Source: Pelagibacteraceae bacterium BACL5 MAG-120820-bin39
GTDB taxonomy: Bacteria; Pseudomonadota; Alphaproteobacteria; Pelagibacterales; Pelagibacteraceae
Direction: 5' to 3'
Length of the DNA stretch: 27,612 nucleotides
Assembly (NCBI GenBank): GCA_001438335.1
Contig: LIBV01000003.1
Location: 1-27,612, forward strand
The notes under the pieces are model-generated. The model did not search any database and was not told the DNA's origin. It worked only from the letters and a program-made list of their open reading frames with translations. The position numbers and the translations under genes are program-made. This document shows, one piece after another, positions 1 through 8,138 of the stretch (position 1 is the first letter of the stretch; each line of letters opens with the position of its first letter).

Positions 1-1175
1 TTATTCAAATGATGAAAAAAGCAGGCACCAAAAACCCTTTAATTTTATTAGACGAAATTGATAAAATTGGAAATGACTATCGTGGTGACCCATCTTCAGC
101 ATTATTGGAGGCATTAGACCCAGAACAAAATACAACATTCAATGATCACTATTTGGAAGTAGACTATGATTTATCAGATGTAATGTTTGTTACTACAGCA
201 AATACTTTAAATATTTTGCCACCATTACTTGATAGAATGGAAGTTATTAGATTAGCTGGTTATACTGAAGATGAAAAAATTAGTATAGCTGACAAGTATT
301 TATTACCAAAACAAATTAAAGATAATGGTGTTAAAGAAAATGAAATGAAACTTGAAGATAATATTATTCAAGAAGTAATTAGAAGTTACACGAAAGAGTC
401 AGGTGTAAGAAATTTAGAAAGAGAAATATCTAAACTAGCAAGAAAAGTTGTAAAAAAAGTTGTTGCAGGTGAGGAAAAAGAAGTTTTAATTAATAAAAAG
501 AATTTACATGACTATTTGGGTATCCCTAAATTTAATTTTGGTGAATTGGAATCAGAAGATAGAGTGGGAGTTGTTACTGGCTTAGCTTGGACTGAATATG
601 GTGGAGAAATTTTAAAAATAGAAACAGTAACAATGCCTGGAAAAGGTAGGATGCAGATTACGGGAAAATTAGGTGATGTCATGCAAGAGTCAGTAAAAGC
701 TGCTAAATCTTTTGTTAGATCAAAATGTTTGGAGTATGGAATTATTCCACCTCTATTTGAAAAGAAAGACTTTCACATCCATGTCCCAGAAGGAGCCACA
801 CCCAAAGATGGTCCATCAGCAGGTATAGGTATGGTAACATCAATTGTTTCATCAATTACCAATAATCCAGTTAGAAGAGATGTAGCTATGACAGGAGAGG
901 TAACTTTAACAGGTCAAGTATTACCCATTGGTGGCTTAAAAGAAAAATTATTGGCCGCACATAGGGCTGGAATTAAAGAGGTAATAATTCCAAAAGAAAA
1001 TGAAAAAGATTTGGTTGATATGCCTAAAAAAATTTTAGATGAAATTAAAATTACACCAGTTGAGTTTGCTGATCAGGTGATCAAAATTGCACTAACTAAA
1101 GAACTAAAACCAACAGAATGGGTTGAAGTAGATTTATCAAAAAATGATGATAAATCTCAAGCCAGTATTCAATAA
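1..1175 (+). CDS. lon: Lon ATP-dependent protease, C-terminal part (5' end outside window)
   Basis: This is the C-terminal half of the cytoplasmic AAA+ serine protease that degrades misfolded and regulatory proteins. The frame is open to the left edge (codons I-Q precede the first ATG at 9), so that ATG is internal and the gene begins outside the window. About 390 residues are present, against roughly 780-800 for the family. Missing are the N-terminal substrate-binding domain and the Walker A motif. Visible are the Walker B segment LILLDEIDKIG (nt 39-71), the rest of the AAA+ module with its sensor and arginine-finger region, and the full protease domain. The Ser-Lys dyad is intact: Ser in KDGPSAGIGM (codon 816-818) and Lys in GGLKEKLLAAHRAG (codon 939-941). 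The stop TAA is followed by 50 nt and then two tRNA genes. The identification is secure. Confidence 0.97.
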   Translation, partial: IQMMKKAGTKNPLILLDEIDKIGNDYRGDPSSALLEALDPEQNTTFNDHYLEVDYDLSDVMFVTTANTLNILPPLLDRMEVIRLAGYTEDEKISIADKYLLPKQIKDNGVKENEMKLEDNIIQEVIRSYTKESGVRNLEREISKLARKVVKKVVAGEEKEVLINKKNLHDYLGIPKFNFGELESEDRVGVVTGLAWTEYGGEILKIETVTMPGKGRMQITGKLGDVMQESVKAAKSFVRSKCLEYGIIPPLFEKKDFHIHVPEGATPKDGPSAGIGMVTSIVSSITNNPVRRDVAMTGEVTLTGQVLPIGGLKEKLLAAHRAGIKEVIIPKENEKDLVDMPKKILDEIKITPVEFADQVIKIALTKELKPTEWVEVDLSKNDDKSQASIQ

Positions 1176-1182
1176 TAAGTAA

Positions 1183-1211
1183 TTTACATTATTCAATCCT
1201 TGATGTATTAG
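1183..1211 (+). promoter_or_regulatory. Candidate sigma70-type promoter for the tRNA-Val/tRNA-Asp pair
   Basis: TTTACA (1183-1188, 5/6 match to the -35 consensus) is followed after 17 nt by TATTAG (1206-1211, 4/6 match to the -10 consensus). The predicted start near 1218 lies about 8 nt before the mature 5' end of tRNA-Val, as expected for a tRNA promoter. In such A+T-rich DNA, partial matches arise by chance; the support comes from the spacing and location. Confidence 0.4.
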
Positions 1212-1225
1212 TACCCATTATTTTG

Positions 1226-1301
1226 GGGCGGTTAGCTCAGTTGGTAGAGCATCTCGTTTACACCGAGGGGGTCAAAGGTTCGAGTCCTTTACTGCCCACC
1301 A
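1226..1301 (+). tRNA. tRNA-Val (anticodon UAC)
   Basis: A full cloverleaf can be folded. Acceptor GGGCGGT (1226-1232) pairs with ACTGCCC (1291-1297). The D-arm is GCTC/GAGC. The anticodon stem TCTCG/CGAGG encloses the loop TTTACAC with anticodon TAC at 1259-1261. The T-arm is AAAGG/CCTTT around TTCGAGT. The discriminator is A1298 and CCA is encoded (1299-1301). It reads GUA and, by wobble, other Val codons. It lies 50 nt after lon and 13 nt before tRNA-Asp, so the two are probably processed from one transcript. Confidence 0.97.
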
Positions 1302-1314
1302 AAATGATTAAAGT

Positions 1315-1391
1315 GGGGGTGTAGCTCAGTTGGTTAGAGCGATCGCCTGTCACGCGATAGGTCGAGGGTTCGAGTCCCTTCACTCCCGCCA
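1315..1391 (+). tRNA. tRNA-Asp (anticodon GUC)
   Basis: Acceptor GGGGGTG (1315-1321) pairs with CACTCCC (1381-1387), with one G-T wobble (1318-1384). The D-arm is GCTC/GAGC. The anticodon stem ATCGC/GCGAT encloses CTGTCAC, with anticodon GTC at 1349-1351. The T-arm is GAGGG/CCCTT around TTCGAGT. The discriminator is G1388, the expected identity base for tRNA-Asp, and CCA is encoded (1389-1391). A run of six T follows almost at once (1393-1398). Confidence 0.97.
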
Positions 1392-1507
1392 CTTTTTTCA
1401 TAAAATATTAAAAATCAGCAATTTTTTTCATTTTTTTTGTGTTTATAAAGTTAAAATGTGACCGTTCTGCCCTTCATCAACCTATAAAAACTGATATATA
1501 GATTTCC
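1392..1507 (+). promoter_or_regulatory. Spacer upstream of the nuo operon; probable promoter and leader region
   Basis: These 116 nt separate the tRNAs from nuoA and are the only place within reach for a nuo promoter. The first two thirds are nearly pure A/T, with T-runs at 1393-1398 and 1422-1428 and a run of eight T at 1431-1438. TATAAA (1444-1449), TAAAAT (1452-1457) and TATAAA (1483-1488) could each serve as a -10 element, but none has a convincing -35 partner at 16-18 nt, so I cannot assign the start. A C-rich patch (about 1459-1482) stands out. I see no strong G+C-rich terminator hairpin after the tRNAs, so read-through from the tRNA promoter is also possible. Confidence 0.35.
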
Positions 1508-1876
1508 ATGTTATCAGAATTTTTAAAAGACTACTTTCCAATAATTTTATTTTTAATAATTGCCCTAGGGCTGAGCTGTGCTTTTGTACTAGTTAATTTT
1601 GTTCTCTCACCAAAAAATCCTGATCCAGAAAAATTATCAGCATACGAATGTGGTTTTGAACCGTTTGAAGACTCTCGAATGGAATTTGATGTAAGATTTT
1701 ATTTAGTTGCTATTCTTTTTCTTATATTTGATTTAGAAATTGCTTTTTTATTCCCTTGGGCTGTTTCACTAGGAAATATAGGAATATTAGGATTTACATC
1801 AATGATGATCTTTTTGTTCATTCTTACAATAGGATTTATTTATGAATGGAAAAAAGGCGCCTTAGACTGGGAGTAG
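1508..1876 (+). CDS. nuoA: NADH-quinone oxidoreductase subunit A
   Basis: A small membrane-arm subunit of complex I, counterpart of mitochondrial ND3. The protein has 122 residues, normal for the family, with three predicted membrane helices at roughly residues 10-32, 60-83 and 91-113. The conserved ND3 loop SAYECGFEPF lies between helices 1 and 2; it reaches toward the quinone cavity and contains the Cys that reports active/deactive state in mitochondrial enzymes. The start ATG follows an A/T-rich leader without a clear Shine-Dalgarno sequence. It is the first gene of the 14-gene nuo operon; nuoB follows after 17 nt, the longest gap within the operon. Confidence 0.97.
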   Translation: MLSEFLKDYFPIILFLIIALGLSCAFVLVNFVLSPKNPDPEKLSAYECGFEPFEDSRMEFDVRFYLVAILFLIFDLEIAFLFPWAVSLGNIGILGFTSMMIFLFILTIGFIYEWKKGALDWE

Positions 1877-1893
1877 AATAAAAAATTTAATAT

Positions 1894-2409
1894 ATGAATA
1901 ACAAGATAGAACAAGTACCAGAAGAATTTAAACAACTTGCTGAAGATTTTAGTAAAAATGGTTTTATAACTACTTCATTAGATAATCTTATAAATTGGTC
2001 AAGAGCCGGATCATTGCATTGGATGACTTTTGGTTTAGCATGTTGTGCTGTGGAAATGATGCAAGCTGCAATGCCACGGTATGATCTTGAAAGATTTGGC
2101 GCTGCCCCAAGAGGATCACCAAGACAATCTGACGTTATGATAGTTGCTGGTACTTTGACAAATAAAATGGCTCCAGCTTTAAGAAAAGTTTATGATCAAA
2201 TGCCAGAACCTAGATATGTAATCTCGATGGGAAGTTGTGCAAATGGTGGTGGATATTATCATTACTCTTATTCAGTTGTTAGAGGTTGTGATAGAATTGT
2301 ACCTGTTGATATTTATGTGCCCGGATGCCCTCCTTCAGCTGAAGCACTATTGTATGGAATAATGCAACTCCAAAAAAAAATTAGAAATAAAGGATCTTTT
2401 AATAGATAA
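1894..2409 (+). CDS. nuoB: NADH-quinone oxidoreductase subunit B (cluster N2 subunit)
   Basis: A hydrophilic subunit carrying [4Fe-4S] cluster N2, the last electron carrier before quinone (PSST in mitochondria). The 171 residues match the alphaproteobacterial length. All four ligands are present: the tandem pair C50-C51 in FGLACCAVEMM, C115 in SMGSCANGG and C145 in VPGCPPS. The conserved basic/quinone-site segment GAAPRGSPRQSD is at residues 69-80. The start ATG gives an N-terminus matching the short alphaproteobacterial form. One nucleotide separates its stop from nuoC. Confidence 0.98.
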   Translation: MNNKIEQVPEEFKQLAEDFSKNGFITTSLDNLINWSRAGSLHWMTFGLACCAVEMMQAAMPRYDLERFGAAPRGSPRQSDVMIVAGTLTNKMAPALRKVYDQMPEPRYVISMGSCANGGGYYHYSYSVVRGCDRIVPVDIYVPGCPPSAEALLYGIMQLQKKIRNKGSFNR

Positions 2410-2410
2410 A

Positions 2411-3016
2411 ATGATAAATTTAACAGATCTTGAAAAAAAAATTAATTCAGAATTAACAACTAAAATAAAAAATACTGAAATTAAACACAATCAACTTTAT
2501 ATTGAGATTGAAAGAGAAGATTTAATTGATGTAACATTATTCTTAAAAACAAATAATGATTGCAAATTTAGACAGTTAATAGACATCACTACAGTAGATT
2601 ATCCGGAAAATATTCAAAGATTTAAAATGGTTTATCTATTTTTAAGTCATGAATTTAATCAAAGAATAATAATGACCTATTTGATAAATGAAAATGAGGT
2701 GGTGCCCTCATTAACTTCGATTTTTCCTGCTGCAAATTGGATGGAAAGAGAAGTTTTTGATATGTATGGAGTTAATTTTAAAGATCATCCTGATTTAAGA
2801 AGAATATTAACTGATTATGGTTTTGAAGGTCATCCTTTAAGAAAAGATTTCCCACTTACTGGTCATACAGAAGTTAGATACAGTGAAGATGAAAAAAAAG
2901 TAATTTCTGAACCCGTAAAACTTGAGCAAAATTATAGAAATTTTGACTACGAAAGTCCTTGGGAGGGTACAAAATATATTAAAGAACAAACTGATAATAA
3001 TGACAAAAAAAATTAA
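2411..3016 (+). CDS. nuoC: NADH-quinone oxidoreductase subunit C (30 kDa subunit)
   Basis: A peripheral-arm structural subunit that packs against NuoD beside the quinone site. The 201 residues are in the normal range for stand-alone NuoC, and it is not fused to nuoD as in Escherichia coli. The family signature is WMEREVFDMYGVNF, followed by the segment HPDLRRILTDYGFEGHPLRK. A polar tail ends the protein. The ATG lies 1 nt after the nuoB stop. Its last 17 nt overlap the nuoD coding region in another frame, so the two are probably translationally coupled. Confidence 0.97.
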   Translation: MINLTDLEKKINSELTTKIKNTEIKHNQLYIEIEREDLIDVTLFLKTNNDCKFRQLIDITTVDYPENIQRFKMVYLFLSHEFNQRIIMTYLINENEVVPSLTSIFPAANWMEREVFDMYGVNFKDHPDLRRILTDYGFEGHPLRKDFPLTGHTEVRYSEDEKKVISEPVKLEQNYRNFDYESPWEGTKYIKEQTDNNDKKN

Positions 3017-4175
3017 AAATTTAACTTTGAATTTTGGACCTCAGCATCCTGCTGCCCATGGTGTATTAAGACTTATACTTGAGTTAGATGGTGAAGTAGT
3101 TGAAAAAGCTGACCCTCATATCGGTTTACTTCATAGAGGAACTGAAAAACTTATAGAAAATAAAACTTATATGCAAGCTGTGCCTTACTTTGATAGGCTT
3201 GATTATGTTGCTCCTATGAATCAGGAACACGCTTTTGCATTGGCTATTGAAAAAATATTAGACATAAATGTTCCAATAAGAGCTCAATTTATAAGAGTTA
3301 TATTTTGTGAAATTGGTAGAATTTTAAGCCACATATTAAATGTTACTACGCAAGCTTTGGATGTAGGTGCGTTAACACCATCGCTTTGGGGTTTTGAGGA
3401 AAGAGAAACTTTAATGACTTTCTATGAACGTGCTTCAGGTTCAAGATTACACGCAAATTATTTTAGAGCAGGTGGTGTTCATCAAGATTTACCTCAAGGA
3501 TTAGAAGATGATATCGCAAAATTTTGTGAAACATTTCCAAAAATTGTAGATGATCTTGAAAGTCTTTTGACTGATAACAGGATTTTTAAACAAAGAAATG
3601 TAGATATTGGAATAGTCACTAAAGAAGATGCATTAGATTATTCTTTTTCTGGTGTCATGATTAGAGGTTCTGGTATTCCGTGGGATTTAAGAAAATCTCA
3701 ACCTTATGATTGCTACGAACTTTTAGACTTTAAAATTCCTGTGGGTAAAAATGGTGATTGCTACGATCGATATCTTTGTAGAATTGAGGAAATGAAAGAG
3801 AGTATTTCAATAATAAAACAATGTTTATCTAAAATGGAAAAAGGACCTGTTAAATCTTTGGATGGAAAAATTACACCTCCACCAAAAAAGGACCTAAAAC
3901 AATCAATGGAAGCTCTAATACATCATTTTAAATTATTTACTGAAGGCTACAGAGTAACTAAAGACGAAATTTATACAGCTGTAGAGGCTCCAAAAGGTGA
4001 GTTTGGAGTTTATCTAATTTCTGATGGTTCTAGCAAACCTTATAAATGTAAAATTAGAGCTCCTGGCTTTTCTCATCTTCAGGCAATGGATTATTTAATT
4101 AAAGGTCATATGCTAGCTGATGTTCCTGCCGTGCTAGGGTCTCTTGATATAGTATTTGGAGAGGTTGATAGATGA
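3000..4175 (+). CDS. nuoD: NADH-quinone oxidoreductase subunit D (49 kDa subunit)
   Basis: With NuoB this subunit forms the quinone-binding cavity; the fold derives from [NiFe] hydrogenase large subunits, without the metal site. I place the start at the ATG at 3000, giving 391 residues that begin MTKKIKNLTLNFGPQHPAAH, as in homologues. An in-frame ATG at 2922 would add 26 residues unlike the family and extend the nuoC overlap to 95 nt. In this numbering H20 and Y69 correspond to the quinone-headgroup pair H38/Y87 of the Thermus enzyme, with the same 49-residue separation. The stop overlaps the nuoE start as ATGA. Confidence 0.97.
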   Translation: MTKKIKNLTLNFGPQHPAAHGVLRLILELDGEVVEKADPHIGLLHRGTEKLIENKTYMQAVPYFDRLDYVAPMNQEHAFALAIEKILDINVPIRAQFIRVIFCEIGRILSHILNVTTQALDVGALTPSLWGFEERETLMTFYERASGSRLHANYFRAGGVHQDLPQGLEDDIAKFCETFPKIVDDLESLLTDNRIFKQRNVDIGIVTKEDALDYSFSGVMIRGSGIPWDLRKSQPYDCYELLDFKIPVGKNGDCYDRYLCRIEEMKESISIIKQCLSKMEKGPVKSLDGKITPPPKKDLKQSMEALIHHFKLFTEGYRVTKDEIYTAVEAPKGEFGVYLISDGSSKPYKCKIRAPGFSHLQAMDYLIKGHMLADVPAVLGSLDIVFGEVDR

Positions 4176-4780
4176 CACTAAGGAAAATATCTAAAGAACA
4201 ACCTGAAACTTTTGAATTTAATTCAGAGAGTTTAGCTGAAGCAAATAATATAATTAAAAAATATCCTAAAGGAAAACAACAAAGTGCAGTTATGTCATTG
4301 TTGTACATTGCCCAAAAACAAAACGATAACTGGATACCTCTATCTGCAATGAAATATATCGGAAAATTTTTGGAAATGCCTTATGTCAAGGTTTATGAAG
4401 TGGCAACTTTTTACACCATGTACAATTTAACACCTGTTGGTAAACATTTTATTCAAGTCTGCACCACAACACCATGTATGATTAGAGGTGCTTATAAAAT
4501 AGTTGAAGCATGTAAAGAAAAAATTTCTGAAAATGAAAATGAACTTGTTAAAGAGAAAAATTGTTCTTGGATGGAAGTTGAGTGCTTAGGTGCATGTATT
4601 AATGCTCCAATGATGCAAATTAATGATGATTATTATGAAGATTTAGATAAAGACAAAACATTAAAAATATTAGATCAAATAATTTTAGGCAAAACACCTG
4701 AACCTGGTTCTTATAGAGGTCGATTAAATTCTGAGCCTGAAAATAATAGAAAAACTTTATTGGATGTGAAAAATGCTTAA
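4172..4780 (+). CDS. nuoE: NADH-quinone oxidoreductase subunit E (24 kDa, [2Fe-2S])
   Basis: A thioredoxin-fold subunit of the NADH-oxidising module that carries [2Fe-2S] cluster N1a. The 202 residues fit the mitochondrial/alphaproteobacterial type, which is longer than the E. coli form of about 166. The four ligands have canonical spacing: C97-x4-C102-x35-C138-x3-C142. A good Shine-Dalgarno sequence, GAGG at 4161-4164, lies 7 nt before the start inside the end of nuoD, and start and stop overlap as ATGA. The 3' end overlaps nuoF by 8 nt. Confidence 0.98.
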   Translation: MTLRKISKEQPETFEFNSESLAEANNIIKKYPKGKQQSAVMSLLYIAQKQNDNWIPLSAMKYIGKFLEMPYVKVYEVATFYTMYNLTPVGKHFIQVCTTTPCMIRGAYKIVEACKEKISENENELVKEKNCSWMEVECLGACINAPMMQINDDYYEDLDKDKTLKILDQIILGKTPEPGSYRGRLNSEPENNRKTLLDVKNA

Positions 4781-6104
4781 AGACGAAGATAGAATTTTTA
4801 AAAATTTGTACAATGATAATGGCGCTGATTTTACTTCAGCAAAAAAAAGAGGTGATTGGTCAAATACCAAAGAACTTTGCGACAAGGGAAAAGAATGGAT
4901 TATTAATGAAATTAAACTTTCTGAATTAAGAGGAAGAGGAGGAGCTGGATTTCCAACTGGACTAAAATGGTCTTTTGCTCCTAAACAAGTTGGTTCAAGA
5001 CCTCATTACTTAGTTATTAATGCAGATGAATCCGAGCCAGGCACTTGTAAAGATAGAGATATATTAAGATTTGAACCTCATAAATTAATTGAAGGGTGTT
5101 TGATAGCATCCTATGCGGTAAATGCTCATGTTTGCTATGTGTACATACGTGGTGAATATTTTAATGAAGGGCAAAAATTACAAAAAGCAATAGATGAAGC
5201 TTATGAAAATAAAGTAATTGGAAAAAATGCTAGCGGTACAGATTGGGATTTGGATATTTATATTCATTATGGGGCTGGTGCATATATATGTGGTGAAGAA
5301 ACTGCTTTATTAGAAAGTTTAGAAGGTAAAAAGGGTCAACCAAGATTAAAACCTCCTTTTCCAGCTTTAATAGGTTTATACGGATGTCCAACAATTATTA
5401 ATAATGTTGAAACAATCGCGGTTGTTCCAACAATTCTTAGAAGAGGTGGTAAATGGTTTGCAGGTATAGGTAAACCTAAAAATACTGGAACAAAAATTTT
5501 TTGCATTTCGGGAAATGTTAATACGCCTTGCAATGTTGAAGAGGAAATGGGTATTTCGTTGAAAGAATTAATAGAAACTCATGCTGGAGGAGTAATTGGT
5601 GGATGGGATAATCTACAAGCTGTTATTCCAGGAGGTTCTTCAATGCCATTATTACCAAAAAAAACCTGTGATACAATTAGTATGGACTTTGACTCTCTTA
5701 TGGCTGAAAAAAGTGGACTTGGTACTGCCGGAATAGTCGTAATAAATAAAGATCAAGATATTATCAAATGTATGGCTAGGATCGCTAGATTTTACAAACA
5801 TGAAAGTTGCGGTCAATGCACACCTTGTAGAGAAGGTTCGGGTTGGATGTGGAGAATGTTAGAAAGAATGGCAAAAGGTGAAGCATCCAAAGATGAAGTT
5901 GATATGCTTATGGATGTCACAAAGCAAATAGAAGGACACACTATATGTGCATTTGGAGAAGGATCATCTTGGCCAGTACAAGGATTGTTAAGACATTTTA
6001 AAAATGAGATTGAAGAAAGAATCAAATTTGAACCAGTTATAAAGAAATCAAAAGATATTCCATATTTAGTTGATCAACATTTATTAGAAAAAGAAAATGC
6101 TTAA
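4773..6104 (+). CDS. nuoF: NADH-quinone oxidoreductase subunit F (51 kDa, NADH/FMN site)
   Basis: This subunit binds NADH, FMN and [4Fe-4S] cluster N3 and takes the first electrons. The 443 residues match the family. The glycine-rich nucleotide loop GRGGAGFP is at residues 54-61, and the FMN region ESEPGTCKDRD follows. The cluster ligands are C346, C349 and C352 in ESCGQCTPCREG, plus C392 in HTICAFG. The start ATG lies 8 nt before the end of nuoE, and its own stop lies 8 nt past the nuoG start. Both junctions read ATGCTTAA. Confidence 0.98.
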   Translation: MLKDEDRIFKNLYNDNGADFTSAKKRGDWSNTKELCDKGKEWIINEIKLSELRGRGGAGFPTGLKWSFAPKQVGSRPHYLVINADESEPGTCKDRDILRFEPHKLIEGCLIASYAVNAHVCYVYIRGEYFNEGQKLQKAIDEAYENKVIGKNASGTDWDLDIYIHYGAGAYICGEETALLESLEGKKGQPRLKPPFPALIGLYGCPTIINNVETIAVVPTILRRGGKWFAGIGKPKNTGTKIFCISGNVNTPCNVEEEMGISLKELIETHAGGVIGGWDNLQAVIPGGSSMPLLPKKTCDTISMDFDSLMAEKSGLGTAGIVVINKDQDIIKCMARIARFYKHESCGQCTPCREGSGWMWRMLERMAKGEASKDEVDMLMDVTKQIEGHTICAFGEGSSWPVQGLLRHFKNEIEERIKFEPVIKKSKDIPYLVDQHLLEKENA

Positions 6105-8136
6105 ATTAAAAGTTAACGATATTGATATAGAAGTTGAAGAAGGTTTAACTGTTCTACAAGCTTGTGAAAAAGCTGGTGTAGAAATTCCTAGGTTTTGCTA
6201 TCATGAAAAATTATCTATAGCAGGAAATTGCAGAATGTGTTTAGTTGAAATGGAAAAATCACCTAAACCAATAGCTTCATGCGCTATGCCAGCTGCAGAA
6301 GGTATGAATATTAAAACAAACACTCCTAAAGTAGAAAAAGCTCGAAAAGGTGTTATGGAATTTCTTTTAGCAAATCATCCATTAGATTGTCCAGTTTGTG
6401 ATCAAGGAGGAGAATGTGATCTACAAGATCAATCAATGTTTTATGGAGTTGATAAATCTCGATACAAAGAAAATAAAAGATCTGTTCCTGATAAAAACAT
6501 GGGACCGTTAATTAAGACTCAAATGACCAGATGTATTCATTGTACCAGATGTATAAGGTTTGCAACCGAAATAGCAGGTGTACCAGAAATTGGGGCCATT
6601 GGTAGAGGTGAAGATATGCAAATTACTACTTATTTAGAACAATCAATGCAATCAGAGTTATCAGCAAATGTTATTGATCTTTGTCCCGTTGGAGCTCTTA
6701 CGTCAAAACCATATGTATTTGAAGCAAGACCTTGGGAACTAAAAAAAACAGAGTCTATCGATGTTATGGATGCTGTTGGATCAAATATTAGAATAGATAC
6801 CTATGGTTGGGAAGTAAAAAGAATTTTACCATTAATTAATGAAGATATTAATGAAGAATGGATTTCAGATAAAACCAGATACGCTTGTGATGGTTTATTA
6901 AATCAAAGATTAGATACACCTTACATAAAATATAATGGAAAATTTGAAAAAGCTTCATGGTCTGAAGTATTTAAAATAATTAAATCTAGAATTGAAAATA
7001 CTCCCAAAAATAAAATTGGGGGGTTTGTTGGAGATCTAACAAATATGGAAACTTCCTATATTTTTAAAGAGTTTTTTGATCGAACTATAGAGTCAAATTA
7101 TTATGATTTTAGAACATCAGATAGATTTATTGATGATAGTGAACGAGAAAATTATATATTTAACTCATCTATCAATGGAATAGAAGAGTCTGATTTAATT
7201 TTTTTAATTGGAACCAATCCAAGATATGAGGCAACAATTTTAAATGCAAGAATAAGAAAATCTTTTGTTAACAATAACACAAAGATTATTTCACTGAATG
7301 ATATTGATGATCTTACATATCCTTATCAAAGTTTAGATGGCCAAACACAAACTTTAAAAGATATTCTAGAAAACAAACATGAAATTTCTAATGTTTTAAA
7401 AAACTCAAAAAAACCAATAATTATTCTTGGTGAGTCATTCTTTGATTTAAAATCTTCACAAAATATTTTTTATTTAATTAAAAATTATATAAATAATAAC
7501 TTTAAATTTGATGAAGAATGGAATCCTTTAAACATTTTATCTACAGATGCTTCAACAGTAGGAAATATTGATCTTGAAGTTTTTAATAATAAATCTGGTT
7601 ATAATATTACTCTTGAGAAACTTCAAAAAAATGAATTCGATTTAATATTTTTAATTGGACAGGATAATCTTAATGTTAATAAAAAAAATGAATTTATAAT
7701 TTATCAAGGAAGTCACGGGGATAAAGGTGCTGAAGTCGCTGACATTATTCTTCCTGGTGCAGCGTATACTGAACAAACAGCGCATTATACAAATTTAGAA
7801 GGCAAGATTCAAAAAGCTTACAAAGCCTCGTATCCCCCTGGTGAAGCTAAAGAAGATTGGCAAATAATTAATGAACTTGCAGAATCAATGAATAATAGAA
7901 AATTATTTAATGATAAAGATGAATTAGTAAGCAGTATGATTAATTTTATTAATCTTAAAAATAAAAATTCATACAGTGAAGCAACAAACTCAAAAAATTA
8001 TAATTTTGAAAATGAAAAACTTAAAATTGAAATTAAAGATTATTATTTTTCAAATGTAGTAGCCAGAGCTTCAAAAACAATGGTTGATTGCAATAACTCA
8101 AAAATTAATTTTAAATCTACAGGAACTGAGGGATAA
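6097..8136 (+). CDS. nuoG: NADH-quinone oxidoreductase subunit G (75 kDa, iron-sulfur)
   Basis: The large iron-sulfur subunit of the peripheral arm. An N-terminal ferredoxin domain has the [2Fe-2S] N1b ligands C34, C45, C48 and C62. Next comes the His-ligated [4Fe-4S] N5 site H94, C98, C101 and C107, then the N4 site C146, C149, C152 and C196 (LCPVGALTSK). Residues from about 220 to the end form the molybdopterin-oxidoreductase-like domain, which in this family has lost its cofactor. The 679 residues fit the compact mitochondrial/alphaproteobacterial type, not the E. coli protein of about 900 residues. I see no extra N7 cluster motif. The C-terminal third is very rich in Asn and Lys, in line with the A+T bias. 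nuoH follows after 2 nt. Confidence 0.98.
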   Translation: MLKLKVNDIDIEVEEGLTVLQACEKAGVEIPRFCYHEKLSIAGNCRMCLVEMEKSPKPIASCAMPAAEGMNIKTNTPKVEKARKGVMEFLLANHPLDCPVCDQGGECDLQDQSMFYGVDKSRYKENKRSVPDKNMGPLIKTQMTRCIHCTRCIRFATEIAGVPEIGAIGRGEDMQITTYLEQSMQSELSANVIDLCPVGALTSKPYVFEARPWELKKTESIDVMDAVGSNIRIDTYGWEVKRILPLINEDINEEWISDKTRYACDGLLNQRLDTPYIKYNGKFEKASWSEVFKIIKSRIENTPKNKIGGFVGDLTNMETSYIFKEFFDRTIESNYYDFRTSDRFIDDSERENYIFNSSINGIEESDLIFLIGTNPRYEATILNARIRKSFVNNNTKIISLNDIDDLTYPYQSLDGQTQTLKDILENKHEISNVLKNSKKPIIILGESFFDLKSSQNIFYLIKNYINNNFKFDEEWNPLNILSTDASTVGNIDLEVFNNKSGYNITLEKLQKNEFDLIFLIGQDNLNVNKKNEFIIYQGSHGDKGAEVADIILPGAAYTEQTAHYTNLEGKIQKAYKASYPPGEAKEDWQIINELAESMNNRKLFNDKDELVSSMINFINLKNKNSYSEATNSKNYNFENEKLKIEIKDYYFSNVVARASKTMVDCNNSKINFKSTGTEG

Positions 8137-8138
8137 TA

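Noticed and set aside
1391..1440. Possible terminator after tRNA-Asp (AAAAAT/ATTTTT around CAGCA at about 1410-1427, followed by T-runs).
   Set aside because: The stem would be only A-T pairs and arises easily in such A/T-rich DNA; there is no G+C-rich hairpin before the T-run.
2922..2999. Upstream in-frame ATG that would lengthen nuoD by 26 residues.
   Set aside because: The extra residues do not resemble NuoD N-termini and lie inside the conserved end of nuoC; the ATG at 3000 gives the family start.
4099..4308. Short minus-strand frame across nuoD/nuoE, with similar ones at 5336-5533, 5813-6025, 8672-8860, 17080-17343, 20237-20488 and 23556-23807.
   Set aside because: Each lies fully antisense to a conserved gene with intact motifs and has no independent start context or family features.
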